Below, in pieces: positions 27,616-37,446 of a DNA stretch of 52,828 nt. Origin of the DNA: Methylomonas methanica (GTDB lineage: Bacteria > Pseudomonadota > Gammaproteobacteria > Methylococcales > Methylomonadaceae); the NCBI GenBank assembly GCA_001644045.1, contig LUUF01000055.1, forward strand, positions 1 through 52,828, read 5' to 3'. Position numbers and translations under genes: made by a program. The notes under the pieces are model-generated. The model had not been told where the DNA came from, did not search any database, and was given only the letters and a program-made list of their open reading frames with translations. The first letter of the stretch is position 1; every line of letters begins with the position of its first letter.

Positions 27616-29616
27616 ATGACGGAATTTATGGCAAATAAGTTTAAATCGGCGGGCAAAAATCAGCGCATTGCGCTTTTCTGCATTGCCTTGCAGACTGTCG
27701 ACACAGCTGGCGCAGACGATACACTATCCCATCTAAAAACCTTATCTCTGCAGGAGCTAAGTGCGACCACGGTTTCCATCGCCTCGAAAAACCAACAACC
27801 TATCAGCGAAACCCCGTCGGCGGTATTCGTCATCAGCCACGAAGAAATCAGACGGTCCGGGATGCAGTCGATTCCGGAACTGCTACGCAAGGTACCCGGC
27901 CTGGAAGTCGCACGCGTGGACGCCAATCAATGGGCGATCAGTAGCCGCGGTTTTAATGGTATCAATGCCAACAAACTGTTAGTGATGATGGACGGGCGCA
28001 CCGTTTACGATCCGTTGAACTCCGGCGTTTACTGGAACGAACATGACTACCCGCTGGAGGACATAGACCGTATCGAGGTGATTTGCGGCCCTGGCGCAAC
28101 ACTTTGGGGCTCCAACGCCGTCAACGGCGTCATCAATATCGTTACCCGTTCCGCGCAGGAGTCGCAAGGTGTGTTGCTGTCAGGCGGCACCAGCAAGGAA
28201 GAACCCGGATTCGGCACCTTTCGTTACGGCGGCCGACTCAATCCGGATTTTAACTATCGAGTCTACGGTAAATACAATCATCGCGAGGATTTTCATTTCG
28301 GCAACGGCGACAAAGCCAACGATAGCCTGGATATGGGCCGCGCCGGCTTTCGCAGCGACTGGACCCCGGACGCCCGCAAAAATCTGATCGTACAGGGCGA
28401 TTATTTTAATGGCGACATGCAGCAATCGCTAAATAGTCTCGACCCGGTGAACCCGATCACAGCCGACAACGCTAAAAAATATGGCGGCAACCTGCTGCTG
28501 CGCTGGCAACAAACCCTGGAAAACGATAGCCGCCTGCAGATCCGTAGTTATTTCGATCATGCTGTCCGCAATCATAGCCGACTGGACTATCGGCGCAGCA
28601 CCTTCGACCTGGATCTACAACATGATTTCAGTTGGCAAGCCCATAACGTGACTTGGGGTGCCGGTTATCGTTTCAACAGCGATCAACTCGAGCAAAAACA
28701 GGTCTTGCTGCGTTTCGACCCGTCTCAACGCGATGTGCACTTATTCAATGTCTTCGCTCAGGACGAATGGCGATTTCTTGAAGACGAACTGCGCTTGATA
28801 TACGGTAGCAAAGTCGAGCACAACGATTTTACCGGCTTCGAAATCCAGCCTTCCGCCCGGCTATTGTGGATGCCCAATCGGCAGCACAGCATGTGGGGAG
28901 CAGTGTCCAGAGCGGTGCGGGTGCCGGCGAGGGTCGATCATGATCTGAACGTCTTGTTTAACGTCGGCCCCGGCACCACCGCCAATGTAATCGGAGACGA
29001 TAATTTCGACTCGGAAAGCGCGATTACATATGAATTGGGCTACCGCTTTTTCCCCAGCGACGCCTTTACCCTGGATACCACGCTGTTTTACAGCGATTAC
29101 GGCCGGCTCAGCACCACCGAACCGCAGACGCCGATTGTCAACGGCGAAAATACCACTATCCCGTTTCTGATCGCCAACAAGGCTAACGGCGAAACGTATG
29201 GCTGGGAAACGGCACTGAACTGGCGGGTTTCCGAACGATGGCGTATGCAAGGTAGTTATAGCCTGTTTGCGATTGCCTTGCATCAGCGCGACGGCAGCCT
29301 GGATAGCGCCGCGACAGTCGCTGAAGGCAATAGCGCCCGCAACCGTTTCAATCTCAGCTCCTACTTCAATCTGCCGTATCAATTGGAATTCGATGCGCAT
29401 TGGTATTACACCGACCACCTGATTAACCAAGTACGTGCCTATCACCGCCTGGACTTGCGCTTAGGTTGGCAGCCTAATCTGCATTTCGAACTGGCTGTCG
29501 GTGCGCAGAATTTGCTGGACAACCGACATCTGGAGTTCAGCCCTTATTTAGACAACGCCGTGATCAGTAGCGAATTCGAACGCAATTACTACCTTAAAGC
29601 CACGGTGCGTTATTAG
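27616..29616 (+). CDS. TonB-dependent outer-membrane receptor
   Basis: A 666-residue TonB-dependent receptor. A plug domain (about 55-165) has the typical TPSAVFVISHEEIRRSG, 'IPELLRKVPGLEV', and EVICGPGATLWGSNAVNGVINI. It is followed by a 22-strand type barrel ending in a C-terminal aromatic-rich strand (YYLKATVRY). A TonB-box-like segment (LSATTVSIASK) precedes the plug. The signal peptide is weak (RIALFCIALQTVDTAGA). Its substrate is unknown; iron chelates, cobalamin, or a signalling ligand are possible. The YfiR-like gene starts on the very next base after the stop, and the pair is followed by a sensor kinase, so this receptor is likely part of a signalling operon. Confidence 0.9.
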   Translation: MTEFMANKFKSAGKNQRIALFCIALQTVDTAGADDTLSHLKTLSLQELSATTVSIASKNQQPISETPSAVFVISHEEIRRSGMQSIPELLRKVPGLEVARVDANQWAISSRGFNGINANKLLVMMDGRTVYDPLNSGVYWNEHDYPLEDIDRIEVICGPGATLWGSNAVNGVINIVTRSAQESQGVLLSGGTSKEEPGFGTFRYGGRLNPDFNYRVYGKYNHREDFHFGNGDKANDSLDMGRAGFRSDWTPDARKNLIVQGDYFNGDMQQSLNSLDPVNPITADNAKKYGGNLLLRWQQTLENDSRLQIRSYFDHAVRNHSRLDYRRSTFDLDLQHDFSWQAHNVTWGAGYRFNSDQLEQKQVLLRFDPSQRDVHLFNVFAQDEWRFLEDELRLIYGSKVEHNDFTGFEIQPSARLLWMPNRQHSMWGAVSRAVRVPARVDHDLNVLFNVGPGTTANVIGDDNFDSESAITYELGYRFFPSDAFTLDTTLFYSDYGRLSTTEPQTPIVNGENTTIPFLIANKANGETYGWETALNWRVSERWRMQGSYSLFAIALHQRDGSLDSAATVAEGNSARNRFNLSSYFNLPYQLEFDAHWYYTDHLINQVRAYHRLDLRLGWQPNLHFELAVGAQNLLDNRHLEFSPYLDNAVISSEFERNYYLKATVRY

Positions 29617-30183
29617 ATGCGCTATCCGAGCCTGTCTGCGGTCTTGGCGAACGTCGGCGCTGCTGCTCGGCGAAGCCTGTTAGTGCTGCTGCTGGGCTGT
29701 TTGCTGCCGATACAATCGGGCAGAGCGGACGAACCGCGTTTTAACGAGACGGAACTTAAAGCAGCCTATCTGTATAACTTTGCCTACTTCGTCAACTGGC
29801 CGGCAGCCAACAAGGAGTTTCTGTTTTGCAGTTACGCCAACTCGCCGGTAACCGGCATTCTGGCGCAACTGATAGAAGGCGAGCGCGTACACGATCAGCC
29901 TATTCAACTAATTATCGACCCCGTTCCGGCGCAATTGCACGAGTGCCAGGTGATTTATATTCCGGCGCAACAGGAAAGAATTCTCGCGGCGACACTGGAA
30001 TTTGTCAGGCCATTCCCGGTGCTGACCGTCAGCGACATTGCCGATTTCGAGCACCGCGGCGGCATGATCCGTCTGGCTAACGATGGCCCGCGTATCCAAC
30101 CGGTTATTCAGCTAAAAAATGTGACGCGAACCGGACTGACGATTAGTTCCAAACTGCTGCGCAGTTCGCGGCTACTCGAATAA
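29617..30183 (+). CDS. YfiR family (DUF4154) periplasmic protein
   Basis: A 188-residue exported protein of the YfiR/DUF4154 family. A long signal region (VLLLGCLLPIQSGRA) leads to the family pattern LKAAYLYNFAYFVNWP, 'FLFCSYANSPVTGIL', 'QVIYIPAQQERIL', 'PVLTVSDIADFEHRGGMIRL' and 'NVTRTGLTISSKLLRSSRLL'. In Pseudomonas, YfiR sits in the periplasm and represses the diguanylate cyclase YfiN through its CHASE8-like region. Here the partner downstream is a histidine kinase. Gaps to its neighbours are 0 and 2 bases. Confidence 0.88.
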   Translation: MRYPSLSAVLANVGAAARRSLLVLLLGCLLPIQSGRADEPRFNETELKAAYLYNFAYFVNWPAANKEFLFCSYANSPVTGILAQLIEGERVHDQPIQLIIDPVPAQLHECQVIYIPAQQERILAATLEFVRPFPVLTVSDIADFEHRGGMIRLANDGPRIQPVIQLKNVTRTGLTISSKLLRSSRLLE

Positions 30184-30185
30184 GC

Positions 30186-31703
30186 ATGTCGCTAACCACC
30201 GCCTACCAGCACGCGTCAATTCATCGGAAAATTTTGGCCATCGCCTTGCTAACGGCGTTAATCACCACGGCATTCATGCTGGTGTTTTTTCTAAGCACCG
30301 ATTATCGGCATCAGAAACAAAAGTTACTGGAACAAAATCGGGTGTTGTCGAAAATGTTGGCCAGTAATGTCTCGGCGGCCCTGGTTTATCAAGATCCGGG
30401 CACAGCCCGGGAAATCCTGGCAGCGCTCAAGGAAAAGGACGACGTGATCGGGGCGTATATTTTTACTGCCGACTACCGGCTATTCGCCGATTATCAAAGC
30501 CAATTGCCCCAAAACCTGGCTATTTTGCAAACAATTGACCATCACAGCGGCGAATTCTGGCAGCAATTTACGGCTCTGCCGCGTGGCCAGTACGATGATC
30601 ACGTTTTTCACCCGGATTTCCTGGATTTGGTCGTGCCGATTAACATCGATCAACGGCTTATCGGCTATATTGCCTTGCACTTATCTTTGGCGGAATTGAT
30701 ATACAACTTCCGGTACACAACGTTGGAAGCGTTGGGGGCCATGCTGTTGGCAATGTTGATCGCGATGTTGTTGGCCCGCTGGCTGGGCTATAAAATCAGC
30801 CGCCCGCTGCTGCACCTAACCTCGCAAATCGAGAAAATCGGTGAAAGCAATACCTTCGATACCCGGCTGCAGGTAGACACCTCTGATGAAACCGGCGTTT
30901 TGATCAAAACCTTTAACTCGATGCTGGAGCGGCTAGAGCAACACGAATTCAACAAAAACGCCCTAATCGTCAATTTATCGCACGCCAAGTGGGAAGCGGA
31001 ACGCGCCAGCCAAGCCAAATCGGAATTTTTATCGCGGATGAGCCATGAGCTACGCACGCCGCTGAACGCGATTATCGGCTTTAGTCAGTTGCTGGAATCG
31101 GACGAGGCTGAACCGTTAAACGCCGATAAGAAAGATTCCGTCAGTCATATTTTGAGCGCCGGCTTGCATTTGCTGGACTTAATCAGCGAGTTGCTGGATC
31201 TCGCCGCGGTGGAAAGCGGCAAATTGACGGTCTGTATTGATGCCGTGGAATGCCGGAGCGTGATTGAGGAAGCCATGGAGCTGATTCGTCATCATGCCAA
31301 GGAACGGGACATTCACATCCAATACCAAAACCCGGCACAAGCTTTTATGGTCAGTGCGGACCGCTTGCGTTTGAAACAATGTTTGCTCAATCTATTGTCC
31401 AACGCCGTCAAATACAATAGGCCGCATGGCAAAGTGGCAGTCTCGGTCGAGAAACTGGACGAGAATATCCGTATAACCGTCAAGGACACCGGTATCGGCA
31501 TTACTCCGGATCAGTTTCCCATGCTGTTTCAACCGTTTACCCGCTTTCACCAGCATCAGGAAAGCATCGAAGGTACCGGAATCGGCTTACTGATCACCAA
31601 ACATATGGTGGAACTGATGGGCGGCACACTCCAAGTCAGCAGCCAACCAGGTCAGGGTAGTGAATTTACCATTACCCTGAATCAAGCCAATACTATCAAC
31701 TAA
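30186..31703 (+). CDS. Membrane sensor histidine kinase with CHASE8-like sensor domain
   Basis: A 505-residue sensor kinase. TM1 is at about 13-36, a CHASE8-like periplasmic domain at about 38-172 (LASNVSAALVYQDPGTAREI), TM2 at about 180-198, HAMP at about 200-255, HisKA with phospho-accepting His 287 in SRMSHELRTPLNAI, and the HATPase domain at about 390-500 with N box (LLNLLSNAVKYN), G1 (VKDTGIGI) and G2 (GTGIGLLITKHM). No receiver domain and no adjacent response regulator, so the output is an orphan. Its sensor and TM-HAMP layout mirrors YfiN/TpbB with the GGDEF output swapped for a kinase. The stop overlaps the opposing phoU stop. Confidence 0.9.
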   Translation: MSLTTAYQHASIHRKILAIALLTALITTAFMLVFFLSTDYRHQKQKLLEQNRVLSKMLASNVSAALVYQDPGTAREILAALKEKDDVIGAYIFTADYRLFADYQSQLPQNLAILQTIDHHSGEFWQQFTALPRGQYDDHVFHPDFLDLVVPINIDQRLIGYIALHLSLAELIYNFRYTTLEALGAMLLAMLIAMLLARWLGYKISRPLLHLTSQIEKIGESNTFDTRLQVDTSDETGVLIKTFNSMLERLEQHEFNKNALIVNLSHAKWEAERASQAKSEFLSRMSHELRTPLNAIIGFSQLLESDEAEPLNADKKDSVSHILSAGLHLLDLISELLDLAAVESGKLTVCIDAVECRSVIEEAMELIRHHAKERDIHIQYQNPAQAFMVSADRLRLKQCLLNLLSNAVKYNRPHGKVAVSVEKLDENIRITVKDTGIGITPDQFPMLFQPFTRFHQHQESIEGTGIGLLITKHMVELMGGTLQVSSQPGQGSEFTITLNQANTIN

Positions 31704-32419
31704 CGAACCGAATTGACGGTACGTTCCAGCTCTTCGCGGCTGAGATGACGCACATCCTTGCCTTTCACCATGTATATCACCTGCTCGCAGACATTGCAGG
31801 AGTGGTCGCCTATCCGTTCCAAGGCTCTGGCGGCCCACAACATATCCAGGGCTCTGGTGATGTTACGCGGGTTTTCCATCATCTGCGTGATTAACTGCCG
31901 GGTGATGCTGGTGTATTCCCGGTCAACCTTGGCATCCTGTTCGGTGATCGCAATCACTTCCTCGACATCGTTTCTGGCATAGGCATCCAAGGCGCCGTTC
32001 AGCATATCCTTGACCAAATTCAGCAGATGTTCGATTTCGTAGTACTTGTCTTGGTAATAATCGGCACCCTCCAGACGCATGGTCATTTTGGCGATGCGCG
32101 CCGCTTCGTCGCCGATGCGTTCCAGGTCGGTGATGATTTTGATGGTGGCGATCAACATGCGTAAGTCAAAAGCCGCCGGCTGGCGCTTGGCCATGATTTC
32201 GGTACATTCGTGATCGATGTCTTTTTCCATCTCATTGACATACTGGTCCTGCTGCACCACTTTTTCGGCATTTTCCATGTCGTTGCCCATGAAAGCCTTG
32301 GTCGCCAGATCAACTTGCTGCTCCACCAGGCCGCCCATGGTCAGCACCTTGTTGCGAATATCTTCCATCTCCTCGTTGAATTGACGGGAAATGTGCTGTT
32401 TGATTTTGCTGTTATCCAT
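31700..32419 (-). CDS. phoU: Phosphate signalling protein PhoU
   Basis: A 239-residue all-helical PhoU protein with two three-helix repeats. It links the PstSCAB transporter to PhoR and turns the Pho response down when phosphate is ample. The sequence has 'HISRQFNEEMEDIRNKVLTMGGLVE' at the start and the metal-coordinating E-x-x-x-D clusters (ERIGDEAARIAK, ERIGDHSCN). Last gene of pstS-pstC-pstA-pstB-phoU, 10 bases after pstB. Length is standard. Confidence 0.95.
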   Translation of the reverse strand: MDNSKIKQHISRQFNEEMEDIRNKVLTMGGLVEQQVDLATKAFMGNDMENAEKVVQQDQYVNEMEKDIDHECTEIMAKRQPAAFDLRMLIATIKIITDLERIGDEAARIAKMTMRLEGADYYQDKYYEIEHLLNLVKDMLNGALDAYARNDVEEVIAITEQDAKVDREYTSITRQLITQMMENPRNITRALDMLWAARALERIGDHSCNVCEQVIYMVKGKDVRHLSREELERTVNSVR

Positions 32420-32429
32420 TGTCTACCTC

Positions 32430-33263
32430 CTAGCCGTACCTGCCGGTAATGTAATCTTCTGTTTGTTTTTTCGCCGGATTGGTAAACAACTCGCTGGTTT
32501 CACCAAATTCGATTAATTCGCCCATGTACATGAACGCGGTGAAATCGGATACCCGCGCCGCCTGCTGCATATTGTGGGTGACGATCACTATCGTATATTT
32601 TTCTTTCAATTCGTTAATCAATTCTTCGATTTTCAAGGTCGAGATCGGATCCAGCGCCGAAGCCGGTTCGTCCAACAGAATCACTTCCGGCTCGATCGCA
32701 ATCGCCCGGGCAATCACCAACCTTTGCTGCTGACCGCCGGACATGCCCAAGGCATTGTCGTTCAACCGGTCTTTCATCTCATCCCATAACGCGGCACCGC
32801 GCAAGGATTTTTCGACCACTTCGTCGAGGATGCGCCGGTCGTTGATGCCCTGAATCCGCAGCCCGTAAGCCACGTTTTCATAAATAGTCTTCGGGAACGG
32901 ATTGGGCTTTTGAAACACCATTCCCACCCGCCGGCGCAGAGCCGCGACATTCACTGACTTATCGTAAATATCCTCACCATCCAGCAAAATCTTACCTTTG
33001 ATGGTGACGCCGTCGACCAGATCGTTCATCCGGTTGATACAGCGCAACAGAGTCGATTTGCCGCAGCCGCTGGGACCGATATAAGCGGTCACCTTCTTGT
33101 GCGGCATTTCCATATTCACGCTATGCAAAGCCTGCTTCTGGCCGTAGAACAAATCCAGATTTTCGACTTTGATACAGGTTTCCAGCTGCTCGGCGCTTTT
33201 TCTGTCTTCCCTTTTCAACGCACTGAGATCAATGGCGTGGGTATTCTTTTGAGCTGTTGTCAT
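32430..33263 (-). CDS. pstB: Phosphate ABC transporter ATP-binding protein
   Basis: A 277-residue ABC ATPase powering phosphate import. Walker [10 protein letters not shown] (about 63-71), Q loop '[21 protein letters not shown]', signature [14 protein letters not shown] (about 175-188), Walker [14 protein letters not shown] and the H-loop Val-Thr-His-Asn are all present. The 40-residue N-terminal extension before [11 protein letters not shown] is normal for gammaproteobacterial PstB. Confidence 0.97.
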   Translation of the reverse strand: MTTAQKNTHAIDLSALKREDRKSAEQLETCIKVENLDLFYGQKQALHSVNMEMPHKKVTAYIGPSGCGKSTLLRCINRMNDLVDGVTIKGKILLDGEDIYDKSVNVAALRRRVGMVFQKPNPFPKTIYENVAYGLRIQGINDRRILDEVVEKSLRGAALWDEMKDRLNDNALGMSGGQQQRLVIARAIAIEPEVILLDEPASALDPISTLKIEELINELKEKYTIVIVTHNMQQAARVSDFTAFMYMGELIEFGETSELFTNPAKKQTEDYITGRYG

Positions 33264-33299
33264 GATATAGGGTCCAGTCTTCCGGATAGGTATGCGAAT

Positions 33300-34955
33300 T
33301 TAATTTTCCAGGGCGCGGTATTTTTCCCGCAAATTGTTACGTATGGAGATAGCGAACATATTCAGACCGATAATGACCATCACCAGTAGTAGGGACGTCG
33401 CGTAAACCAAAGGTCTGGCCGCTTCGACATTCGGACTCTGGAAGCCGACGTCGTATATATGAAATCCCAAATGCATAAATTTTCTATCAAGATGCAGATA
33501 AGGGAAATTGCCGTCCAAAGGCAAGGTCGGCGCCAGTTTCACTACGCCCACCAGCATCAATGGCGCTACTTCACCGGCGGCGCGCGCCACGGCCAGAATC
33601 AAACCGGTCATGATCGCCGGACTGGCCATCGGCAATACCGTGCGCCACAGGGTTTCGGCTTTGGTTGCGCCCAGCGCCAAGCTGCCTTCCCGAATCGATT
33701 TGGGAATCCGCGACAAACCTTCCTCGGTGGCGACGATCACCACCGGCAAGGTCATCAAGGCCAGCGTCAACGAGGCCCACAGCAAACCCGGCGTACCGAA
33801 CACCGGCGCGGGTGCTGCTTCCGGGAAAAACAAGCGGTCGATATTGCCGCCGATGATATACACGAAAAAGCCCAAACCGAACACACCGTAAACGATGGAC
33901 GGTACGCCGGCCAGATTATTAACGGCAATTCGGATCACCCGGGTGATAAAGCCCTGCTTGGCGTATTCGCGCAGATAAACCGCCGCGATCACCCCGAACG
34001 GCGTGACGACGACGGCCATCAGCATCACCATCAACACGGTACCGAAAATAGCCGGAAAAATACCGCCTTCGGTGTTGGCTTCACGCGGTTCGTCGCTGAC
34101 AAACGTCGCGAAATTACCGACATATTCGATACACTTGTCCAGCAGGCTCATCGTGTTGGGACGAGTCATTTTTACCACCCGATTCAAGGGCAGACTAATT
34201 TCCTTTTGCCCGGCTTCCGCAACCACCAGGCTGTAGCGTTTGCTTTCCTTGCTCAGTTTGCCAATTTGCTGCTGGATGACTTGGTATTGCTTTTCGTAAG
34301 TCTGCTTTTGCGCGGCAAACTCCTGTTTGGCCGCATCGTTCCAGGCATTTTTCAGTTCCAGTGCGCGTTGCTTCAAACGCAGACGTTCCAATTGATAATT
34401 GATCGCACCGACTTCGTGATCCTGCAAACTATCGATTTCGTCGTGCTGCTCCAACACTTTGGCCAACTTTTCTTGCGCGACCTGCCAGGCTTGCTCGCCT
34501 TGAGCGATCACCGCGCCGTCTTCCTTAACCGCCAACAATCGGCCATAGAAATTGCCCCACTCGCGGCGTTCGACCATGATCAAATCGTCCGGCGTGGATT
34601 GGCTGTGAATATATTGCTGCTGGATCCAGCGGAAATCGCTGCCGAGGATATCGCGGTTACCGGTTTTTACCAGGTGTTGCACCAGGTATTCGCCGTTGTC
34701 CAGCAACTCATGACCGGCGGCCTTGGCTTGCGCGGCCGGCAATAGCGACGTGGCCACCGCTTCGCCGATAATGGAACTCTCCGGGCCATCGCGATCTTGA
34801 TAACGATATTCGATGATGTCGGCCGGCCAGAAATGTCCCAAGCCCCGCACCGCAATCAGCAGCAGTAAGCCCACCACCAGTATCAGATTTAAACTGACCG
34901 CGCCGGCGGTCATCCATATCCAGGGCGAACCGCTCTTAAACCATGCTTTAATCAT
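33300..34955 (-). CDS. pstA: Phosphate ABC transporter permease PstA, long form
   Basis: A 551-residue inner-membrane permease subunit. TM1 is near residues 15-38, then a long periplasmic insertion (about 45-290) with an extended coiled-coil-like helical section (about 140-230, rich in Gln/Lys/Glu), and then the conserved binding-protein-dependent permease domain (about 300-550) with the EAA-type loop 'ALGATKAETLWRTVLPMASPAIMTG'. E. coli PstA has about 296 residues and lacks the insertion. Start in a 4-base overlap with pstC. Confidence 0.93.
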   Translation of the reverse strand: MIKAWFKSGSPWIWMTAGAVSLNLILVVGLLLLIAVRGLGHFWPADIIEYRYQDRDGPESSIIGEAVATSLLPAAQAKAAGHELLDNGEYLVQHLVKTGNRDILGSDFRWIQQQYIHSQSTPDDLIMVERREWGNFYGRLLAVKEDGAVIAQGEQAWQVAQEKLAKVLEQHDEIDSLQDHEVGAINYQLERLRLKQRALELKNAWNDAAKQEFAAQKQTYEKQYQVIQQQIGKLSKESKRYSLVVAEAGQKEISLPLNRVVKMTRPNTMSLLDKCIEYVGNFATFVSDEPREANTEGGIFPAIFGTVLMVMLMAVVVTPFGVIAAVYLREYAKQGFITRVIRIAVNNLAGVPSIVYGVFGLGFFVYIIGGNIDRLFFPEAAPAPVFGTPGLLWASLTLALMTLPVVIVATEEGLSRIPKSIREGSLALGATKAETLWRTVLPMASPAIMTGLILAVARAAGEVAPLMLVGVVKLAPTLPLDGNFPYLHLDRKFMHLGFHIYDVGFQSPNVEAARPLVYATSLLLVMVIIGLNMFAISIRNNLREKYRALEN

Positions 34956-37231
34956 AATGAGCTGTATTTTTGTCTTAGATTCTGCCGAATAACTTCAGCC
35001 AGCGTGTTGACTACAAAAGTGAACATGAACAACACCAGGGCCGCGAGGAACAACACGCGATAGTGGGTGCTGTTGACTTCCGATTCAGGCATTTCCACCG
35101 CGATATTAGCCGACAACGTGCGCAGCCCCTGGAAGATGCTCAAATCCATCACCGCGGTATTGCCGGTGGCCATCAGCACGATCATCGTCTCGCCGACCGC
35201 GCGGCCGAAACCGATCATGATCGCCGAGAAAATACCGGGGCTGGCGGTCAGCAACACCACCTTGGTCATGGTCTGCCAGGGAGTGGCGCCCAGTGCTAGC
35301 GAGCCGGTGGTCAGATGCTTGGGTACGCTGAAAATAGCGTCTTCGGCGATAGAAAAAATCATCGGAATCACCGCAAAACCCATCGCCAAACCCACTACCA
35401 GCGTGTTGCGCTGATCGTAACCGATACCGAATTCCTCGCGCATCCAGGTCCGTAAATCGCCGTTAAAGCACAACGCTTCGATGGTGGGACTTAGCTGAAA
35501 AGACAGCCAGGCGCCGAATATCACCACCGGGATCAACACTACCGCATCCCAGCCGTCAGGGATTTTGTGGCGGGTTTGTTCCGGCAGGAATTGCCAAAAA
35601 TAGGCAAAAATCATCACCGACAACGGCACGATCATCAACAGCGAAAAAATCCCGGTCAGATTGGCTTCCACGAAAGGCGCCAGCCACAGACCGGCCAAAA
35701 AGCCTAGAATCACGGTCGGCAACGCCCCCATGATTTCCACGCCCGGCTTCACATATTGCCGCACGCTGGGCGCCATGAAGTAACCGGTATAAATCGCGCC
35801 AAAAAGAGCTAGCGGCACGCCCATCAACATCGCATAAAACGAGGCTTTTAAGGTACCGAACACCAGCGGCGTCAGACTCATTTTCGGTTCGAAATCGTTG
35901 CTGGCCGCCGAGGATTGCCATATGTAATCGGGTTTGGGATAACTTTCGTACCAGACCTTGTTCCATAACGAACTCCAAGATACTTCCGGGTGTTCGTTTT
36001 CAATAGTCCAATGATTGATTTTGCCGTCTTCTGACTGCAACAGCAGCGCATTGGCGCGCGGCGACAAGGTGACGGAAACAGGTTTACCGCCGGCGATTTT
36101 TTCCTTGATCAATTCCCGTTCGGCGGTGGAACTGTAGATACCGATCTCGCCGTTGGCGTCGGCCGCCAGCATGCCTTTGCGGCGCTGTTCCGGATTGATG
36201 GTAATAATCGGCGCGTCGGATACTTTAAACGCGCGCAGTTTTTCAATACTGAAATGGTTTTGCTGGTCGCGGACCATGGACCATTGCGCCATCACCCCGC
36301 TGGTATCGCCTATTAATAGGGAAATATCGCCGTTCAAAAATTCCATGCTGCTGATTTGCACGCCTTGGTTCAGCACGTTCAGTTTGTGTTTGATCTCGGG
36401 TTTGCTCTTGTCGAGAATATCGACCACGGTCAAATCCCCGGAACGGCTGGCCAGATACAGATTACGCAACTCTTTATCCAGCAGGATGAAATCCACGTCG
36501 CCGGCAGCCATCTCGATAACCGAATCGGTGGCCTCCCAAGTGCCTTCGTCGTCGAACAACGATTCTTTTTTACTGAGACTGCTCAACACCATGCGGTTGT
36601 CAGCGGTTTTTGCCAGCAGCGTGCTGTTTTTATCGCCCAGCTTCACCGCCAGCTTGGTTAGCGCCTGGCCTTGTTTATCCACCACCAAGGGTTCTGCACC
36701 CAGCGGATATTGAATGGCGGGAGTAATTACCCGCTTGCCATTTGGATAAGACAGTTTGTAATCGTGCTTGACGACCACGGCGCGCCCATCCGATAAACCA
36801 AAGGCAATCACACCTTTATCGACGCCGCCATGAGCGTAACTGGTGATTTGTACTTGCTCGGGGATAGGCAACGCGTCCACGCGAATCAGCTGGCCAGTGG
36901 CGACGCTGAAAAAGATCGCCTTACCGGTGTCGGTAAAGCGCACCGCCACTTCATTCTGCTCTTCCATCGACAGGAAGACGGTATTGCCCAGCGCCTGCTC
37001 GGGCACGTCGTAACGACCGACAGCTTCCGCATGGGACGGCAGCAGTATCGGAAAAACCACATACAACAGGTAAAAAAAGATCAACACCACGGCAAGAATA
37101 ATGCTCAAACCACCGGCTACCACGCCTCGCGCGACCATCTTGTCTTTTACCAGCCGCCAGCGCTGATAACGGTCGCTAGTCGCTGTCTGGAACAGCGTGG
37201 CTTTCGCTTGAGTAGGATGAGCTTCAGTCAT
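34952..37231 (-). CDS. pstC: Phosphate ABC transporter permease PstC, long form
   Basis: A 759-residue permease subunit, about 440 residues longer than E. coli PstC (319). TM1 is at about 38-60, followed by a large periplasmic region (about 75-410) with repeating beta-strand blocks that suggest a propeller-like fold (VIAFGLSDGRAVVVKHDYKL, 'NLYLASRSGDLTVVDIL', 'ISLLIGDTSGVMAQWSM'). The canonical permease domain then runs to the end, with the EAA loop 'LALGATPWQTMTKVVLLTASPGIFSA'. This long type is known in gammaproteobacteria. The role of the periplasmic domain is not established. Confidence 0.92.
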   Translation of the reverse strand: MTEAHPTQAKATLFQTATSDRYQRWRLVKDKMVARGVVAGGLSIILAVVLIFFYLLYVVFPILLPSHAEAVGRYDVPEQALGNTVFLSMEEQNEVAVRFTDTGKAIFFSVATGQLIRVDALPIPEQVQITSYAHGGVDKGVIAFGLSDGRAVVVKHDYKLSYPNGKRVITPAIQYPLGAEPLVVDKQGQALTKLAVKLGDKNSTLLAKTADNRMVLSSLSKKESLFDDEGTWEATDSVIEMAAGDVDFILLDKELRNLYLASRSGDLTVVDILDKSKPEIKHKLNVLNQGVQISSMEFLNGDISLLIGDTSGVMAQWSMVRDQQNHFSIEKLRAFKVSDAPIITINPEQRRKGMLAADANGEIGIYSSTAERELIKEKIAGGKPVSVTLSPRANALLLQSEDGKINHWTIENEHPEVSWSSLWNKVWYESYPKPDYIWQSSAASNDFEPKMSLTPLVFGTLKASFYAMLMGVPLALFGAIYTGYFMAPSVRQYVKPGVEIMGALPTVILGFLAGLWLAPFVEANLTGIFSLLMIVPLSVMIFAYFWQFLPEQTRHKIPDGWDAVVLIPVVIFGAWLSFQLSPTIEALCFNGDLRTWMREEFGIGYDQRNTLVVGLAMGFAVIPMIFSIAEDAIFSVPKHLTTGSLALGATPWQTMTKVVLLTASPGIFSAIMIGFGRAVGETMIVLMATGNTAVMDLSIFQGLRTLSANIAVEMPESEVNSTHYRVLFLAALVLFMFTFVVNTLAEVIRQNLRQKYSSL

Positions 37232-37288
37232 AACAAGGTATCGTTGGTTAACAAAGCTGCGCCGAACAATCGCAACGCATTCAGAGAC

Positions 37289-37322
37289 AAAAAAGCCGAT
37301 AAATCTTAGGAATTATCGGCTT
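37289..37322 (-). terminator. Intrinsic terminator between pstS and pstC
   Basis: Minus-strand stem AAGCCGATAA / TTATCGGCTT (37313-37322 with 37293-37302), a 10-base loop, followed by a T6 run. Read-through would set a lower level of PstCAB than of the binding protein PstS, a usual arrangement. Confidence 0.85.
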
Positions 37323-37446
37323 GATATTATACAAGATCATCCGCCATTACTTGGCGAGAGGAGGTAATGACATTGTTTCTATTAGCCAATCCCTTGCTGC
37401 GTCCATGCAAAATTGTCCCTTTATCAGACATCCTTGGCTGATGTAA

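Noticed and set aside
33459..34745. A 428-codon open frame opposite pstA
   Set aside because: His/Gln/Arg-rich composition, no ribosome site and full overlap with the conserved pstA reading frame; an antisense shadow.
37367..37441. A possible 24-codon peptide (MTLFLLANPLLRPCK...) after an AGGAGG in the pstS-pstC gap
   Set aside because: The ribosome site is only 2 bases from the ATG, no promoter pair was found, and it sits in a terminator region; too weak to list.
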